Assembly (NCBI GenBank): GCA_041395625.1
Contig: JAWLAE010000001.1
Location: forward strand, 434,001-498,000
DNA from: CADEED01 sp041395625
GTDB lineage: Bacteria; Pseudomonadota; Gammaproteobacteria; Steroidobacterales; Steroidobacteraceae
Direction of reading: 5' to 3'
DNA length: 64,000 nucleotides
Shown here: positions 45,680 to 54,311 of the stretch, one piece after another
How the letters are laid out: the number at the start of each line of letters is the position of its first letter
How positions within the stretch are numbered: position 1 is the first letter of the stretch
The notes under the pieces: model-generated
What the model was told of the DNA's origin: nothing
What the model saw: the letters and a program-made list of their open reading frames with translations, nothing else
The model's database searches: none
Program-made: the position numbers and the translations under genes

Positions 45680-48500
45680 CGCCGCTGCTCACGCTCTCTG
45701 GGGCGTGTGCCTGTGGCACGTCCTCCACCGCCTTCTCGAACTCACAAGTGAAATCCTTGTAGGTCTGGTTCGGCGAGAATTCCGCCGGCTTGTAGCCGAT
45801 ATGGCCGTAGCCACCCGCCATGCTCGTAGGTTTGATCAGGCCGGCCGTCGAAATCACTGCACCGAAATTCTGGCGATCGCGAAACATCATCGGGTCCCAC
45901 CCGTGATACATGAACAGCATGCCGGGCTGGATACCAGCACTCAGGTGGGCCATCGCGTAGAACTCGCCGGCGTCGTTGAACACGCGGACCGCATCGCCGT
46001 CGTTCACCCCGCGTTGCGCAGCGTCGTCTGGATTGATGTAGATGTCAGGCTCACCGCGCTGCAAGCTGAGTAGAAACGAGTCGTCCCGCCACATGCTGTG
46101 GATCCCGTGACGAGCATGTCCCATCATCAGCCGCAACGGATAGCCTTTATTTGCCAGCGGGCGCTTGTGTGTGGGCAGTGATTCGTCGAACTGCAGAAAC
46201 CAGTCGTGGTCGATATAGAAAGTCTGCCGGCCCGTGAGCGTCTGATAGGGAACCTTGTCGCGCAGGCTCTCGAAAATCTCGGAATGATAGGTCGTGCCTT
46301 TGTCGTCCCACGTCGTCTTGGCGGAACCGTCGACTCGAACAGCACCCCTGGCAGCGAGTTCGGCAAACGACAGCTTCGGGATCCCAGGTGTCGTATCGAT
46401 AATGTACTGGCAGACATCCTTGACGCTCTTGATGGTCCCCTGCATCGTGAAGAGCTCCAGGCAGCGCGTGTAATCCCGCGGCACCCGCTTGCCATTGACG
46501 TTGTCCTCGACTATTCCAATGCCTCGTTCGCTCGCCCGACGACTGATGGCTTCCGCCAGCCGCCGGTTCGCTTCCCAATCATCAACGGATTCGCCCAATG
46601 GAGGAACCGCCGCGTCGAGGACCTGCACATAGGGTGTTTTCGACTGCAGCATCATGTCGGCACGTTCGTAGTGGTGCGCGATAGGTAGCACGTAGTCGGC
46701 ATAGTGGGATGTGACACCTGCGTCCGGCACCAACGCCACGATCATCTCGAGTGCTTCCAGCGCGCTCTTCCGCCATTGCTTGCCGGATGCGCGCCAGTTG
46801 GCGCCGTTGTTGCCGGCAAAGAATCCCATCTTCCAGCCCTTCTGGCTGTGGCTGGGGAACCAGCCGCGACGGATACTCTCCTGATAGTGCTTATCAATCT
46901 CTTGTGCGAGCGCGTCGCCGTATGTCGACTGGTTCAGGGCTTTCATGTTGCCGTGGTCGTAGTCCCACGTGGTTCCCGAAATGCCGCGAAACGCGGTCCC
47001 GATACCCTTGAAGGCGAAGGCCATCGTCTTGGTCTTGGCGGAATTGCCAATCTGCAACCCACCACCTTCAGGCCCCAGATTGCCGGTGAGCGAGAGTAAC
47101 AACAGCATCGAACGTTGCAGAATGTCGCCGTGTAACCACTTGCAGGCCGCGTACCCAGAGAAGATCATGGCTGGCTCAGCCGCGGCAAAAGCGCGCGCCA
47201 CTTTCCGGATGAGATTGGGTTTGACGCCCGTGATATCAGCCATCAGTTCTGGTGAGTGCTCGGCGGCTCGCTGTTTCAGAAGCTCGAACACCGTCGTGAC
47301 CTCGAACTCGCCATCCTTGCCGTTGATCCGCCAGCTTCCCTCGAGCATCGGCTGGATCTTTCCAAGTTCCAGACTTGAGCGGCGGGCGATTCCGGTCGGC
47401 GAGCCGGGTGCCATGACGGCGGCATTCGTGGCCTCGTCCCACACAAAGAACCTGTCGTTGTTCTCGGCGGCATGACTGTCCGGTACAAGATCGTTGGCCC
47501 TTACGAGTCGCTGCGTATCCTTTCGCACCAGCAGGGGCAGGTCACTTTGTTCCTTGATGTAGTCCGATTTGTACAGGCCTTCCGCAAGAATCACATGCAC
47601 CATGGCCATTGCCAGCGCGATATCCGTGCCTGGCTTGGGGTTTATCCAGAGGCTGGCATGCATCGCCGTTGGCGTGAATTCGGGTGAGATGGCGATGACT
47701 TCAGTGCCGTTGTACTTTGCATCCCAGAAGAAGTGCGCATCCGGGATGCGAGTCACGGCCGGATTGCTCATCCAGACCAGCACGCAGCGGGACTTGTAGA
47801 CCGCCGCCATGGTGTCGCCGGTATGAATTTGCCCGAGCGTCATGTGCACCCCGCTGGGTAGATCTCCCACGCCGGACAAGAACTCAGGAACTGTTACGCC
47901 GGTGATATTCGCGAATCGGACCAAACTGCAAAACGCGCCGCGTTTGAGCGCCATCTGTGTGCCGCTGCCGTAGGAAATACACTCCGGCCCATATCGTTCT
48001 ACCAGATCGAGGAACTTGTCAGCGATTTCGGTGGTTGCCTGCTCCCAGCTGATCCTCTCCCATTTGCCATTGCCCCGCTTGCCGACCGACCGCATGGGAT
48101 AGAGCACACGCTGGGCGCCGTACATGTACTTGGCGTGTCGTAGACCTTTCTGGCAACCACGGGGTCCGTAGTCCGGCGCATCTCCGGACGCGCCATATTC
48201 GCCCTGTTGTTCTTCGCGCCACACGATGCCGTTCTTGACGTAGACATTGAACGCGCAGTTGCCCGCGCAATTTGTGCCATGAGTGCCACGTACCACGCGA
48301 TCCCAGGTCCACTTGTCGCGATAGAGATCCTCGAATGCTCGGTAGCTTTGGATGGCTGGCGACGTGCCTGCCGCCAAGCCGGCCGACGAATAGCTCAATG
48401 ACAGGACTGCGCTGGATGCTGCCAGCTGCTGCAGGAATCGACGACGACCGTGAGTTGCGGTCATTGCGCTTGCGAAGAGAGATTCATCGCCAATCGTCAT
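45672..48500 (-). CDS. Type II DMSO-reductase-family molybdopterin alpha subunit (ethylbenzene/steroid C25 dehydrogenase-like)
   Basis: 942 residues. Tat signal: HGRRRFLQQLAASSA (residues 18-32). The FS0 site reads GTHGTNCAGNC...GCQKG (His74, Cys78, Cys82, Cys116), as in the type II family. Asp213 in SGVGDLPSG is the candidate Mo ligand. Later motifs include VLVWMSNPAVTRIPDAHFFWDAKYNGTEV and LLLLSLTGNLGPEGGG. Known relatives hydroxylate hydrocarbons with water (ethylbenzene, sterol side chain at C25) or oxidise dimethylsulfide or reduce chlorate/selenate. Here the catabolic context favours oxidative hydroxylation in the periplasm, but this is inference. The ATG at 48500 has GGAAG upstream; ATG 48464 is a shorter option. 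Divergent from a LysR gene. Confidence 0.9.
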   Translation of the reverse strand: MTIGDESLFASAMTATHGRRRFLQQLAASSAVLSLSYSSAGLAAGTSPAIQSYRAFEDLYRDKWTWDRVVRGTHGTNCAGNCAFNVYVKNGIVWREEQQGEYGASGDAPDYGPRGCQKGLRHAKYMYGAQRVLYPMRSVGKRGNGKWERISWEQATTEIADKFLDLVERYGPECISYGSGTQMALKRGAFCSLVRFANITGVTVPEFLSGVGDLPSGVHMTLGQIHTGDTMAAVYKSRCVLVWMSNPAVTRIPDAHFFWDAKYNGTEVIAISPEFTPTAMHASLWINPKPGTDIALAMAMVHVILAEGLYKSDYIKEQSDLPLLVRKDTQRLVRANDLVPDSHAAENNDRFFVWDEATNAAVMAPGSPTGIARRSSLELGKIQPMLEGSWRINGKDGEFEVTTVFELLKQRAAEHSPELMADITGVKPNLIRKVARAFAAAEPAMIFSGYAACKWLHGDILQRSMLLLLSLTGNLGPEGGGLQIGNSAKTKTMAFAFKGIGTAFRGISGTTWDYDHGNMKALNQSTYGDALAQEIDKHYQESIRRGWFPSHSQKGWKMGFFAGNNGANWRASGKQWRKSALEALEMIVALVPDAGVTSHYADYVLPIAHHYERADMMLQSKTPYVQVLDAAVPPLGESVDDWEANRRLAEAISRRASERGIGIVEDNVNGKRVPRDYTRCLELFTMQGTIKSVKDVCQYIIDTTPGIPKLSFAELAARGAVRVDGSAKTTWDDKGTTYHSEIFESLRDKVPYQTLTGRQTFYIDHDWFLQFDESLPTHKRPLANKGYPLRLMMGHARHGIHSMWRDDSFLLSLQRGEPDIYINPDDAAQRGVNDGDAVRVFNDAGEFYAMAHLSAGIQPGMLFMYHGWDPMMFRDRQNFGAVISTAGLIKPTSMAGGYGHIGYKPAEFSPNQTYKDFTCEFEKAVEDVPQAHAPESVSSGDG

Positions 48501-48608
48501 GATCGATGTCTTCCGGGACGGCGCTGTTCATCGCGCCGCAGTGACCGCGCGCCACGTCTGCAGACAGCCGCGAAGAACGCCTAATGGATCGAAGGTAGCG
48601 TGCGCAAA

Positions 48609-48629
48609 GCAATTAAGCCAATTAATTGC
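48609..48629. promoter_or_regulatory. LysR-type operator candidate between Mo enzyme and LysR genes
   Basis: GCAATTAA (48609-48616), GCCAA, TTAATTGC (48622-48629): a perfect 8-bp inverted repeat in the divergent gap, flanked by AT-rich DNA in an otherwise GC-rich region. ATTAAGCCAATTAAT within it matches 12 of 15 bases at 52536-52550. Confidence 0.6.
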
Positions 48630-48722
48630 TGTAGCTAAAGAATCAGTATTGCTTATGCTACGAATCCGGCGCTTCGGTGCGCTCCAGACTGAAGATCGTT
48701 CCGTGTTCGCGAGGAGATTGAC

Positions 48723-49649
48723 TTGGACCTACGGCAACTCAGGCATTTCATGGCGCTGGCGGAGTCGAAGCAGTTCAATCGGGCTGCCGACAGTCTTGGA
48801 CTGACGCAATCCGCCTTGACTCAGTCGATTTCGAAACTGGAAAAGGAACTGGACCTGCGATTGTTCGTGCGCAGCAAGACCGGCTCCGTTCTCACCAAAC
48901 ACGGCCGGAGATTGCTGGATCACGCCAAAGTGATCACCGGGCAATTCGAGGCAGCCAACACGGAACTCAAAGCTCGTGCCCGCCACTTGCGGACCGAAGT
49001 CAGGATAGGTGTCATCAGCAGTCTGAGTGACGAAATCCTGATCAAGGCCGTCTCCTTGTTCCAGTCCGCCTATCCGGACTACAACGTGAAGATCGTCAAA
49101 GACTGGTCACCCAATCTGGCGGTCTTGCTGGCCGAAGGCGAGATTGACTTCGCGTTTCTCTCCGATCATTTCCTGGCGCAAGACATGCCGGAGATAGTGT
49201 GGCAGCCGCTTTTCAAAGACCACGTGCAAGTGGTGGTGGGCGAAAAACATGCACTGTATCGTCACCGCAGTGCGACGCTGCGCGATCTTGCCAATCAACA
49301 GTGGCTCGCTGTTTCGACGAGTCCGGATTGGCCGGAATTCCTGGCGCGAGTTTTCGCGTCAGCAGATATCGATCCGCCTCGGCATGTAGTTAGAACGAAT
49401 TCGATGACGCTTGCGACTGCGCTGATTACGGGTGGACACGCTGTGGGCATAGTTTCACCCAAGCTATTCCATCCTTCGAGCCGCGAGCTGGGCCGCGTCA
49501 AGTATTTCTCGGTGCCGGAATTCGAACAAGAGCGCCAGTTCAGTATCTGTCGACGTGCGCGCATGGTCATTCGACCATTTCATCGATACTTCGTCGACAA
49601 CTTGCAGACCACGATAATGGAATGGATCGAAACCAAGGAGTCAGGCTGA
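48723..49649 (+). CDS. LysR-family transcriptional regulator
   Basis: 308 residues. The N-terminal winged HTH reads LRQLRHFMALAESKQFNRAADSLGLTQSALTQSISKLEKELDLRLFVR; the C-terminal periplasmic-binding-like effector domain (about 90-300) has SPNLAVLLAEGEIDFAF and TNSMTLATALITGGHAVGIV. It starts with TTG 48723, following AGGAG. It diverges from the Mo-enzyme operon, with an inverted repeat at 48609 between them, the usual layout for a LysR activator of its neighbour. Its effector is presumably the catabolic substrate or an intermediate. Confidence 0.9.
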   Translation: MDLRQLRHFMALAESKQFNRAADSLGLTQSALTQSISKLEKELDLRLFVRSKTGSVLTKHGRRLLDHAKVITGQFEAANTELKARARHLRTEVRIGVISSLSDEILIKAVSLFQSAYPDYNVKIVKDWSPNLAVLLAEGEIDFAFLSDHFLAQDMPEIVWQPLFKDHVQVVVGEKHALYRHRSATLRDLANQQWLAVSTSPDWPEFLARVFASADIDPPRHVVRTNSMTLATALITGGHAVGIVSPKLFHPSSRELGRVKYFSVPEFEQERQFSICRRARMVIRPFHRYFVDNLQTTIMEWIETKESG

Positions 49650-49678
49650 ACCGACGACGAGGGGTTTCGCGGGGCGTC

Positions 49679-50347
49679 CTAGCCACGCTCCCAGACCGCG
49701 ACAATATCTGCCACGTTCGGGCAGTAAGTGCGATTGAGCCAACCACTCATGGTGCGGTCATGTCGCTCCCTGCTGGTCGAGCCGATGGCATCTTTGGCCA
49801 GAACGGTAAAGTAGTCAGCATCGCGCGCAGCACGAATAGTGCTTTCGACACAGCCTTCAGTCACCTGTCCGGTGATGATCAGCGTTTCGATACTGTGCTT
49901 GCGCAGCAACGCATCAAGGGGGGTCTTCACGAAAGCGGAGCCGCGAAATTTCTTGATCACGTGATCTTCGGGGGCGACCTCCATCTTTTCGTATAGTTCG
50001 GCGCCCCAGGTGTCTTCGATCGTGTAAAACCGCTCCTGATCCAACGACTTCAGACCGGCGCCGACATGCAATGCCAGCCACATCGGCGAGTCCGATGAGA
50101 ACCCTTTGGCGATGACGAACTGCGTGAAGATCACCATGGCGCCGTGCGACCGGGCAGACGTGGTCAATTGATTGATAGGCCCGTTGATGCCTTGGGTCAT
50201 CGATACGTCGAGCCCCAGTACCTCCGCATAGTAGCCACGCGAGTGGCAGAAATCGTTCTGTTGGTCTATCACCAGAACCGCCGTGTGGCACGGTTTGATG
50301 ACCTCTTCCAGGGTGTTGTAGAACGAGCGATCGCCGATTGTTTCCAT
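49679..50347 (-). CDS. Isochorismatase-fold cysteine hydrolase
   Basis: 222 residues with the catalytic Asp in AVLVIDQQNDFC (Asp28), Lys in VIKKFRGSAF and Cys in GQVTEGCVESTIRAA. The cis-peptide region and the trio fit isochorismatase/N-carbamoylsarcosine amidase/nicotinamidase proteins, which cleave amide, carbamoyl or vinyl-ether bonds. Within the island an amide- or carbamoyl-hydrolysing step is plausible. AGGGAGAAG precedes ATG 50347. Next to the DapA-like gene by 10 nt, thus one transcript. Confidence 0.85.
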   Translation of the reverse strand: METIGDRSFYNTLEEVIKPCHTAVLVIDQQNDFCHSRGYYAEVLGLDVSMTQGINGPINQLTTSARSHGAMVIFTQFVIAKGFSSDSPMWLALHVGAGLKSLDQERFYTIEDTWGAELYEKMEVAPEDHVIKKFRGSAFVKTPLDALLRKHSIETLIITGQVTEGCVESTIRAARDADYFTVLAKDAIGSTSRERHDRTMSGWLNRTYCPNVADIVAVWERG

Positions 50348-50357
50348 GGTCTTCTCC

Positions 50358-51272
50358 CTAATCCAGGTAGGCCTGCAAGATGGCATCGATTTCCTTGCGT
50401 TCCTCGGAGCGCGCAGGAAACAGCGGCGTTCGAATATTGGCGGTGGGGATGTAGCCCGCGGCGTGCAACGCGTACTTCAGCCGAGAGGACCAACGATAGC
50501 TCGGCCGCCCGTATATGGCGTCCATCAACGGCATGAGGTGCAATGAAGCTCTTCTCGCGCCCTCGAGATCGTTCGCCCAGATGGCGTCTTGGAGCTTCTT
50601 GACGGGTTTCACGAAGTTGGCGAGGCCGATCGTGCATCCGTCGGCACCCAAGGCATAATTGCCGAACAAACCACGGTCCGTGGCCGCGAATACAGCAAGA
50701 TCTGGCTTGACCTGTCGCAGTGCCACCAGGTCCCGTTCATATTCGATGTCATCCTCGACTTCCTGCTTTATGCCGCTGACATTCGGTAGCGCAGCGATCT
50801 GTCTGAGCACATGACGCGGCATCATCAGATTCGTCTGCGGACGATACTGCATGAACCACATCGGAATGGGTGTCAACTGCGACGCCTGGCGATAGTAGTC
50901 GACCACCGCTTCGGGAGCGTATTGGAACGCACCGCGTGCGAAGGAAAACGGCGAGAACATCAGGATCGCATCGGCGCCACACTCGGCTGCCGACTCGCAT
51001 TGCGCCGCAAATTTGGCGCCGAGTCCCTGCGTGTGAATGCCAGCCAAGATCGGCACATCGGGGCCAATGGCGGCTCGCACGGTCCTGATCGCCTCGCGCC
51101 GTTCGTCACCAGTCAGCAGGCTAAGTTCGCCTGTATGTCCATTGACCAGAAAACCGCCTGCGCCGTCTGCAACCTGGCGCCTAACGAGATCGCCCATCAC
51201 GTCGAACAGGATTTCGTTCTTGTCGTCTTGGGGTGCGACGACGGCCGGAAACACGCCTCTAAACTTCTTCAT
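50358..51272 (-). CDS. DapA/N-acetylneuraminate-lyase-family aldolase
   Basis: 304 residues, (beta/alpha)8 class I aldolase family. The Schiff-base Lys is in VSGIKQEVEDDIEYERD; the conserved Tyr is in MWFMQYRPQT; GGFLVNGHTGELSLLTGDERREAIRTV is the substrate-binding GNTGE-like site. Relatives split or join pyruvate with aldehydes (dihydrodipicolinate, 2-keto-3-deoxy acids, hydratase-aldolases of aromatic catabolism). It is not likely to be biosynthetic DapA, given its operon with an isochorismatase-fold and acetoacetate-decarboxylase-fold protein. Confidence 0.85.
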   Translation of the reverse strand: MKKFRGVFPAVVAPQDDKNEILFDVMGDLVRRQVADGAGGFLVNGHTGELSLLTGDERREAIRTVRAAIGPDVPILAGIHTQGLGAKFAAQCESAAECGADAILMFSPFSFARGAFQYAPEAVVDYYRQASQLTPIPMWFMQYRPQTNLMMPRHVLRQIAALPNVSGIKQEVEDDIEYERDLVALRQVKPDLAVFAATDRGLFGNYALGADGCTIGLANFVKPVKKLQDAIWANDLEGARRASLHLMPLMDAIYGRPSYRWSSRLKYALHAAGYIPTANIRTPLFPARSEERKEIDAILQAYLD

Positions 51273-51288
51273 CGCTCGTTCTCCAGGA

Positions 51289-52116
51289 TCAGCGTGGCTT
51301 CGCCGCGCCGATGTTTGTGGGCAAGGTATCCAGCAGCATCAAGCGTCGTGCCGGCCAGGCCGGCAGGACCCAACCAGTGTTGCGCAGCACGCACGCTGTG
51401 ACTTCTACCGGTCCGATCAAGTTGAGTTCTTCATCCGGGGCGCTACCGAATTCGACCGACGCCTCACCCCAGACTTCGTCCTTGAACCATCCATCGCGCG
51501 TCTCGATCACGAGTAGTTCGCGAATGTCGTCGCCGCCGTCAATGGGCGCCGGGATATGTCGTACCGAGTAGAAACCGTTGAATGGCTTCTTTTGCTTTGC
51601 GGGGGCCGCTGGGTCGAGCTGCGCCCGAACGCGCATGACCGGATAGCCGTAGCGATCGATATCGACGTTGAAGCCGCCGTTCCTGTGATCGCTGCTGTTC
51701 GCGTCTTGGTCCGCAGATGCCGACGTCATCGCGATATTCGCGATCTTCTTCGGCCAACCAAACGCAGCCCGACCCTTGTACAGGGCCCAATCGTGCGACA
51801 CCCACATGAACAAATTGTAGTGACGCAGCGGTTCCCCCGGCGGCGCCGCCAACACGGCGATGCAGGCTTCGTAATACTGACTGAATGCAGGGGGGTAGGG
51901 CTGGCCGTGCTCCGGCCGTCTCTGCAACTCGTACAGCTTCAGAAATCCTTCCTGCGGATCGTCGATCTCCAACGGTGCTGGTAGCCACTGCGACAGGTCA
52001 GCAGCAGTTCTGAATGTGACGTACAGCACGCGACCGCTGTAACGGTCGGCCTGCATCTGATAGCTGAGCTTTCGTGAGATACCGAAAGGTTGGTCAGCGC
52101 CAATCAGTGCCGTCAA
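51289..52116 (-). CDS. Acetoacetate-decarboxylase-fold protein
   Basis: 275 residues, with the ADC pattern YKGRAAFGWPKKIANIAM, including the adjacent Lys pair of the Schiff-base site, and earlier LYELQRRPEHGQPYPPAFSQYYEACIAV. Family members decarboxylate beta-keto acids or act as aldolase-dehydratases (Swol_1425 type). TTG start at 52116 with GGAAG 6 nt upstream; the TTG overlaps the preceding TGA (4 nt). No Met or Val start is nearer. It sits between the DapA-like and the carboxymuconolactone-decarboxylase-like genes. Confidence 0.83.
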   Translation of the reverse strand: MTALIGADQPFGISRKLSYQMQADRYSGRVLYVTFRTAADLSQWLPAPLEIDDPQEGFLKLYELQRRPEHGQPYPPAFSQYYEACIAVLAAPPGEPLRHYNLFMWVSHDWALYKGRAAFGWPKKIANIAMTSASADQDANSSDHRNGGFNVDIDRYGYPVMRVRAQLDPAAPAKQKKPFNGFYSVRHIPAPIDGGDDIRELLVIETRDGWFKDEVWGEASVEFGSAPDEELNLIGPVEVTACVLRNTGWVLPAWPARRLMLLDTLPTNIGAAKPR

Positions 52117-52478
52117 GTTGCTTCCGCGCCGATCACCGCATTGATGCCACTCGCGAGCGCGCGTGTTGCCAGCACAGCAGCGGAAATCTCGAGTGCCTGG
52201 ATCAGATCAGCACGCGGCAAACCCGCTGCAAGTGCTTTTCTGCAATGGTTCTCGATGACCGGTGGGCTCGACCCCGCAACGACGCAGACGCACGCCAGCA
52301 ACATCTCCTTGTGCCCATCTTGCAAGCCACCCTCGCGGTAAATCGAATTCATCAGGAAGCCGTCAAAAGCCTCGAGTGTCTTCGGATCGGCTTCTGCCAG
52401 CAATTTGTGCATCGGTAGTACTTTTCTGCCCGCTGCCTCAATTCGCCGCAGAACGGACGAGCCCGTCGAGTCATTCAT
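52113..52478 (-). CDS. Carboxymuconolactone-decarboxylase-like protein
   Basis: 121 residues, all helical by appearance. The pattern EMLLACVCVVAGSSPPVIENHCRKALAAGLPRADLIQALEISAAV corresponds to the CMD/AhpD helix pair (H..AL.AG....EI.EA). The redox CxxC of AhpD is absent (SSPP in its place). ATG 52478 has GGGAG 9 nt upstream; the open frame to 52604 is unrelated. First gene of the 52478-to-49679 operon, divergent from the CoA-ligase gene. Confidence 0.75.
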   Translation of the reverse strand: MNDSTGSSVLRRIEAAGRKVLPMHKLLAEADPKTLEAFDGFLMNSIYREGGLQDGHKEMLLACVCVVAGSSPPVIENHCRKALAAGLPRADLIQALEISAAVLATRALASGINAVIGAEAT

Positions 52479-52535
52479 CTTCGTGTGCTCCCGCAGTCCT
52501 GTGATATACCGCAGAAAGTTTAGGGACCCCGCCCG

Positions 52536-52571
52536 ATTAGTCCAATTAAAGCTAGTAGTGGCTAAGTTAGC
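52536..52571. promoter_or_regulatory. Second LysR-like site, shared with 48609
   Basis: ATTAGTCCAATTAAA (52536-52550) matches ATTAAGCCAATTAAT (48612-48626) at 12 of 15 bases, and both are followed by AGCTA or GCTAA tracts (here GCTAGTAGTGGCTAAGTTAGC). It lies in the divergent gap between the 52478 operon and the ligase gene, positioned to control both. Confidence 0.5.
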
Positions 52572-52631
52572 GGAAATAATACTGGGCGCAGTTCGATACC
52601 GCATTCAATACGCATCATCAGGAGTATTCGC

Positions 52632-54311
52632 ATGGTTCGAATCTTGGACGAGCCGGGGACGCGGACCAGCGAGCCGTTGTTGATCGGCTCGCTGCTACGT
52701 ACGCCGCTGGCAACCGCGCCGCGACAACAGATTGTTTATCGCGATGTCGCACGCTACGACTATCTGACGTTGCGAGTGCGGATCGCGAAGCTCGCGCGCG
52801 TGCTGACGGAATTGGGAATAGAGGAAGGTGACACGGTAGCGGTCATGGATTGGGACAGCCACCGCTACCTGGAATGCTATTTCGCCATCCCGATGATGGG
52901 CGCAGTTCTGATGACTGTGAACCTGAGGCTGTCGGCGGACCAGATCGCCTATACACTGCAGCGTGCCAACGCGCGGGTAGTGCTGGTTCACCATGATTTC
53001 GTGCCGCTACTGACGGCTCTGGCGGCTCAATTGCCGCTCGTTACCCATGCCGTGCTGCTCGAGCCGGAGGCGGACGATGTGTGCCCATTTCGCAGCCAAC
53101 GTCTGGATTACGAAGCGCTGCTGATGGCCGCCGATGCGGACTTCGTATTCCGCGAATTCGACGAGCGCGCGGTGGCGACCACTTTCTTCACGACTGGCAC
53201 GACAGGATTGCCGAAGGCGGTGTGCTTCACGCATCGTCAGATCATGATTCACACGCTCGCCGTGCTCGGCGCATTGGCCAGTCCGCAGCATGGTCAATCG
53301 TTCCGTCAGGGCGATGTCTACATGCCGATGACACCCATGTTTCACGTGCACGCTTGGGGTTTGCCGTATGTCGCGACTCTGCTCGGCGTCAAGCAGGTCT
53401 ACCCAGGGCGCTATGTACCGGCGCGGCTGCTGGCCCTGCGCGAGCGTGAAGGCGTCAGTTACTCGCATTGCGTACCGACCATATTGCAGATGTTGCTCGA
53501 AGCGCCGGAATCCGCGCAGACGGATCTGCGTGGCTGGAAGATCACGGTCGGTGGCGCGGCGCTCGGCCAGTCGCTCGCGCGGGCTGCGCTGGCGCGCGGC
53601 ATCGACGTATTCGCGGCCTACGGCATGTCCGAGACGTGTCCGTTTCTGACAGCTGCCCGGCTGACGGATGACGACGGGCATGACGAAGACGCCAACGAAA
53701 TCGCGCAGCGTTGTCGCACTGGCCTGCCGGCACCGCTGGTGGAATTGCGTATCGTCGATGAGAACATGCAGGACGTGCCGCATGATGGCGAGGCGATGGG
53801 CGAGTTGGTGGCGCGTGCACCGTGGCTTACCAGTGGCTATGTCGGGGATCGCGATGCGACGGTAGAGCTGTGGCACGGCGGCTATCTTCACACCCGGGAC
53901 ATCGCAACTATCGACAGCCAGGGTGTCGTGCAGCTTCGAGACCGCCTGAAAGACGTGATCAAGAGCGGCGGCGAGTGGGTTTCGTCGCTGTTGCTGGAAG
54001 ACCTGATTGGCCGACACGAAAACGTTGCGGAGGTCGCGGTGATCGGAGTTGCAGATGAGCGTTGGGGCGAACGCCCCGTGGCGGTGGTGGTGCGGCGCAC
54101 TGCGGCCGCCAACCATATCGACGCCGACGCACTGCGGCAGCACCTGGAGGCTTTCGTCCAAACCGGTCAGATTCCCAAGTATGCAGTCCCGGAACGGTTC
54201 GATTTCGTGAACGCTATTGTGAAGACCAGTGTCGGCAAGTTCGACAAGAAGAAATTGCGCGCGATGCTAGAGTCCAGCGGATCGGTGCTGCGCTCCGGTG
54301 ACGATTTCTGA
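52632..54311 (+). CDS. Acyl-CoA synthetase / AMP-dependent ligase
   Basis: 559 residues. ANL-family motifs: TTFFTTGTTGLPKAVCFTHRQ (P-loop), PMFHVHAWGLPY, AAYGMSETCPFL (A5), LHTRDIATIDSQGVVQLRDRLKD (A7-A8) and the C-terminal Lys in VNAIVKTSVGKFDKKKL (A10). It resembles medium/long-chain fatty-acyl-CoA ligases and would activate a carboxylic acid as the CoA thioester in the cytosol. AGGAG precedes the ATG. The last 45 bp overlap the converging LysR gene. Confidence 0.92.
   Translation: MVRILDEPGTRTSEPLLIGSLLRTPLATAPRQQIVYRDVARYDYLTLRVRIAKLARVLTELGIEEGDTVAVMDWDSHRYLECYFAIPMMGAVLMTVNLRLSADQIAYTLQRANARVVLVHHDFVPLLTALAAQLPLVTHAVLLEPEADDVCPFRSQRLDYEALLMAADADFVFREFDERAVATTFFTTGTTGLPKAVCFTHRQIMIHTLAVLGALASPQHGQSFRQGDVYMPMTPMFHVHAWGLPYVATLLGVKQVYPGRYVPARLLALREREGVSYSHCVPTILQMLLEAPESAQTDLRGWKITVGGAALGQSLARAALARGIDVFAAYGMSETCPFLTAARLTDDDGHDEDANEIAQRCRTGLPAPLVELRIVDENMQDVPHDGEAMGELVARAPWLTSGYVGDRDATVELWHGGYLHTRDIATIDSQGVVQLRDRLKDVIKSGGEWVSSLLLEDLIGRHENVAEVAVIGVADERWGERPVAVVVRRTAAANHIDADALRQHLEAFVQTGQIPKYAVPERFDFVNAIVKTSVGKFDKKKLRAMLESSGSVLRSGDDF

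Noticed and set aside
53007..54161. 384-codon minus-strand open frame
   Set aside because: It lies fully antisense to the CoA ligase, which has all family motifs. The antisense product is rich in Arg, His and Gln with no recognisable domain, as expected from GC-rich codon bias.
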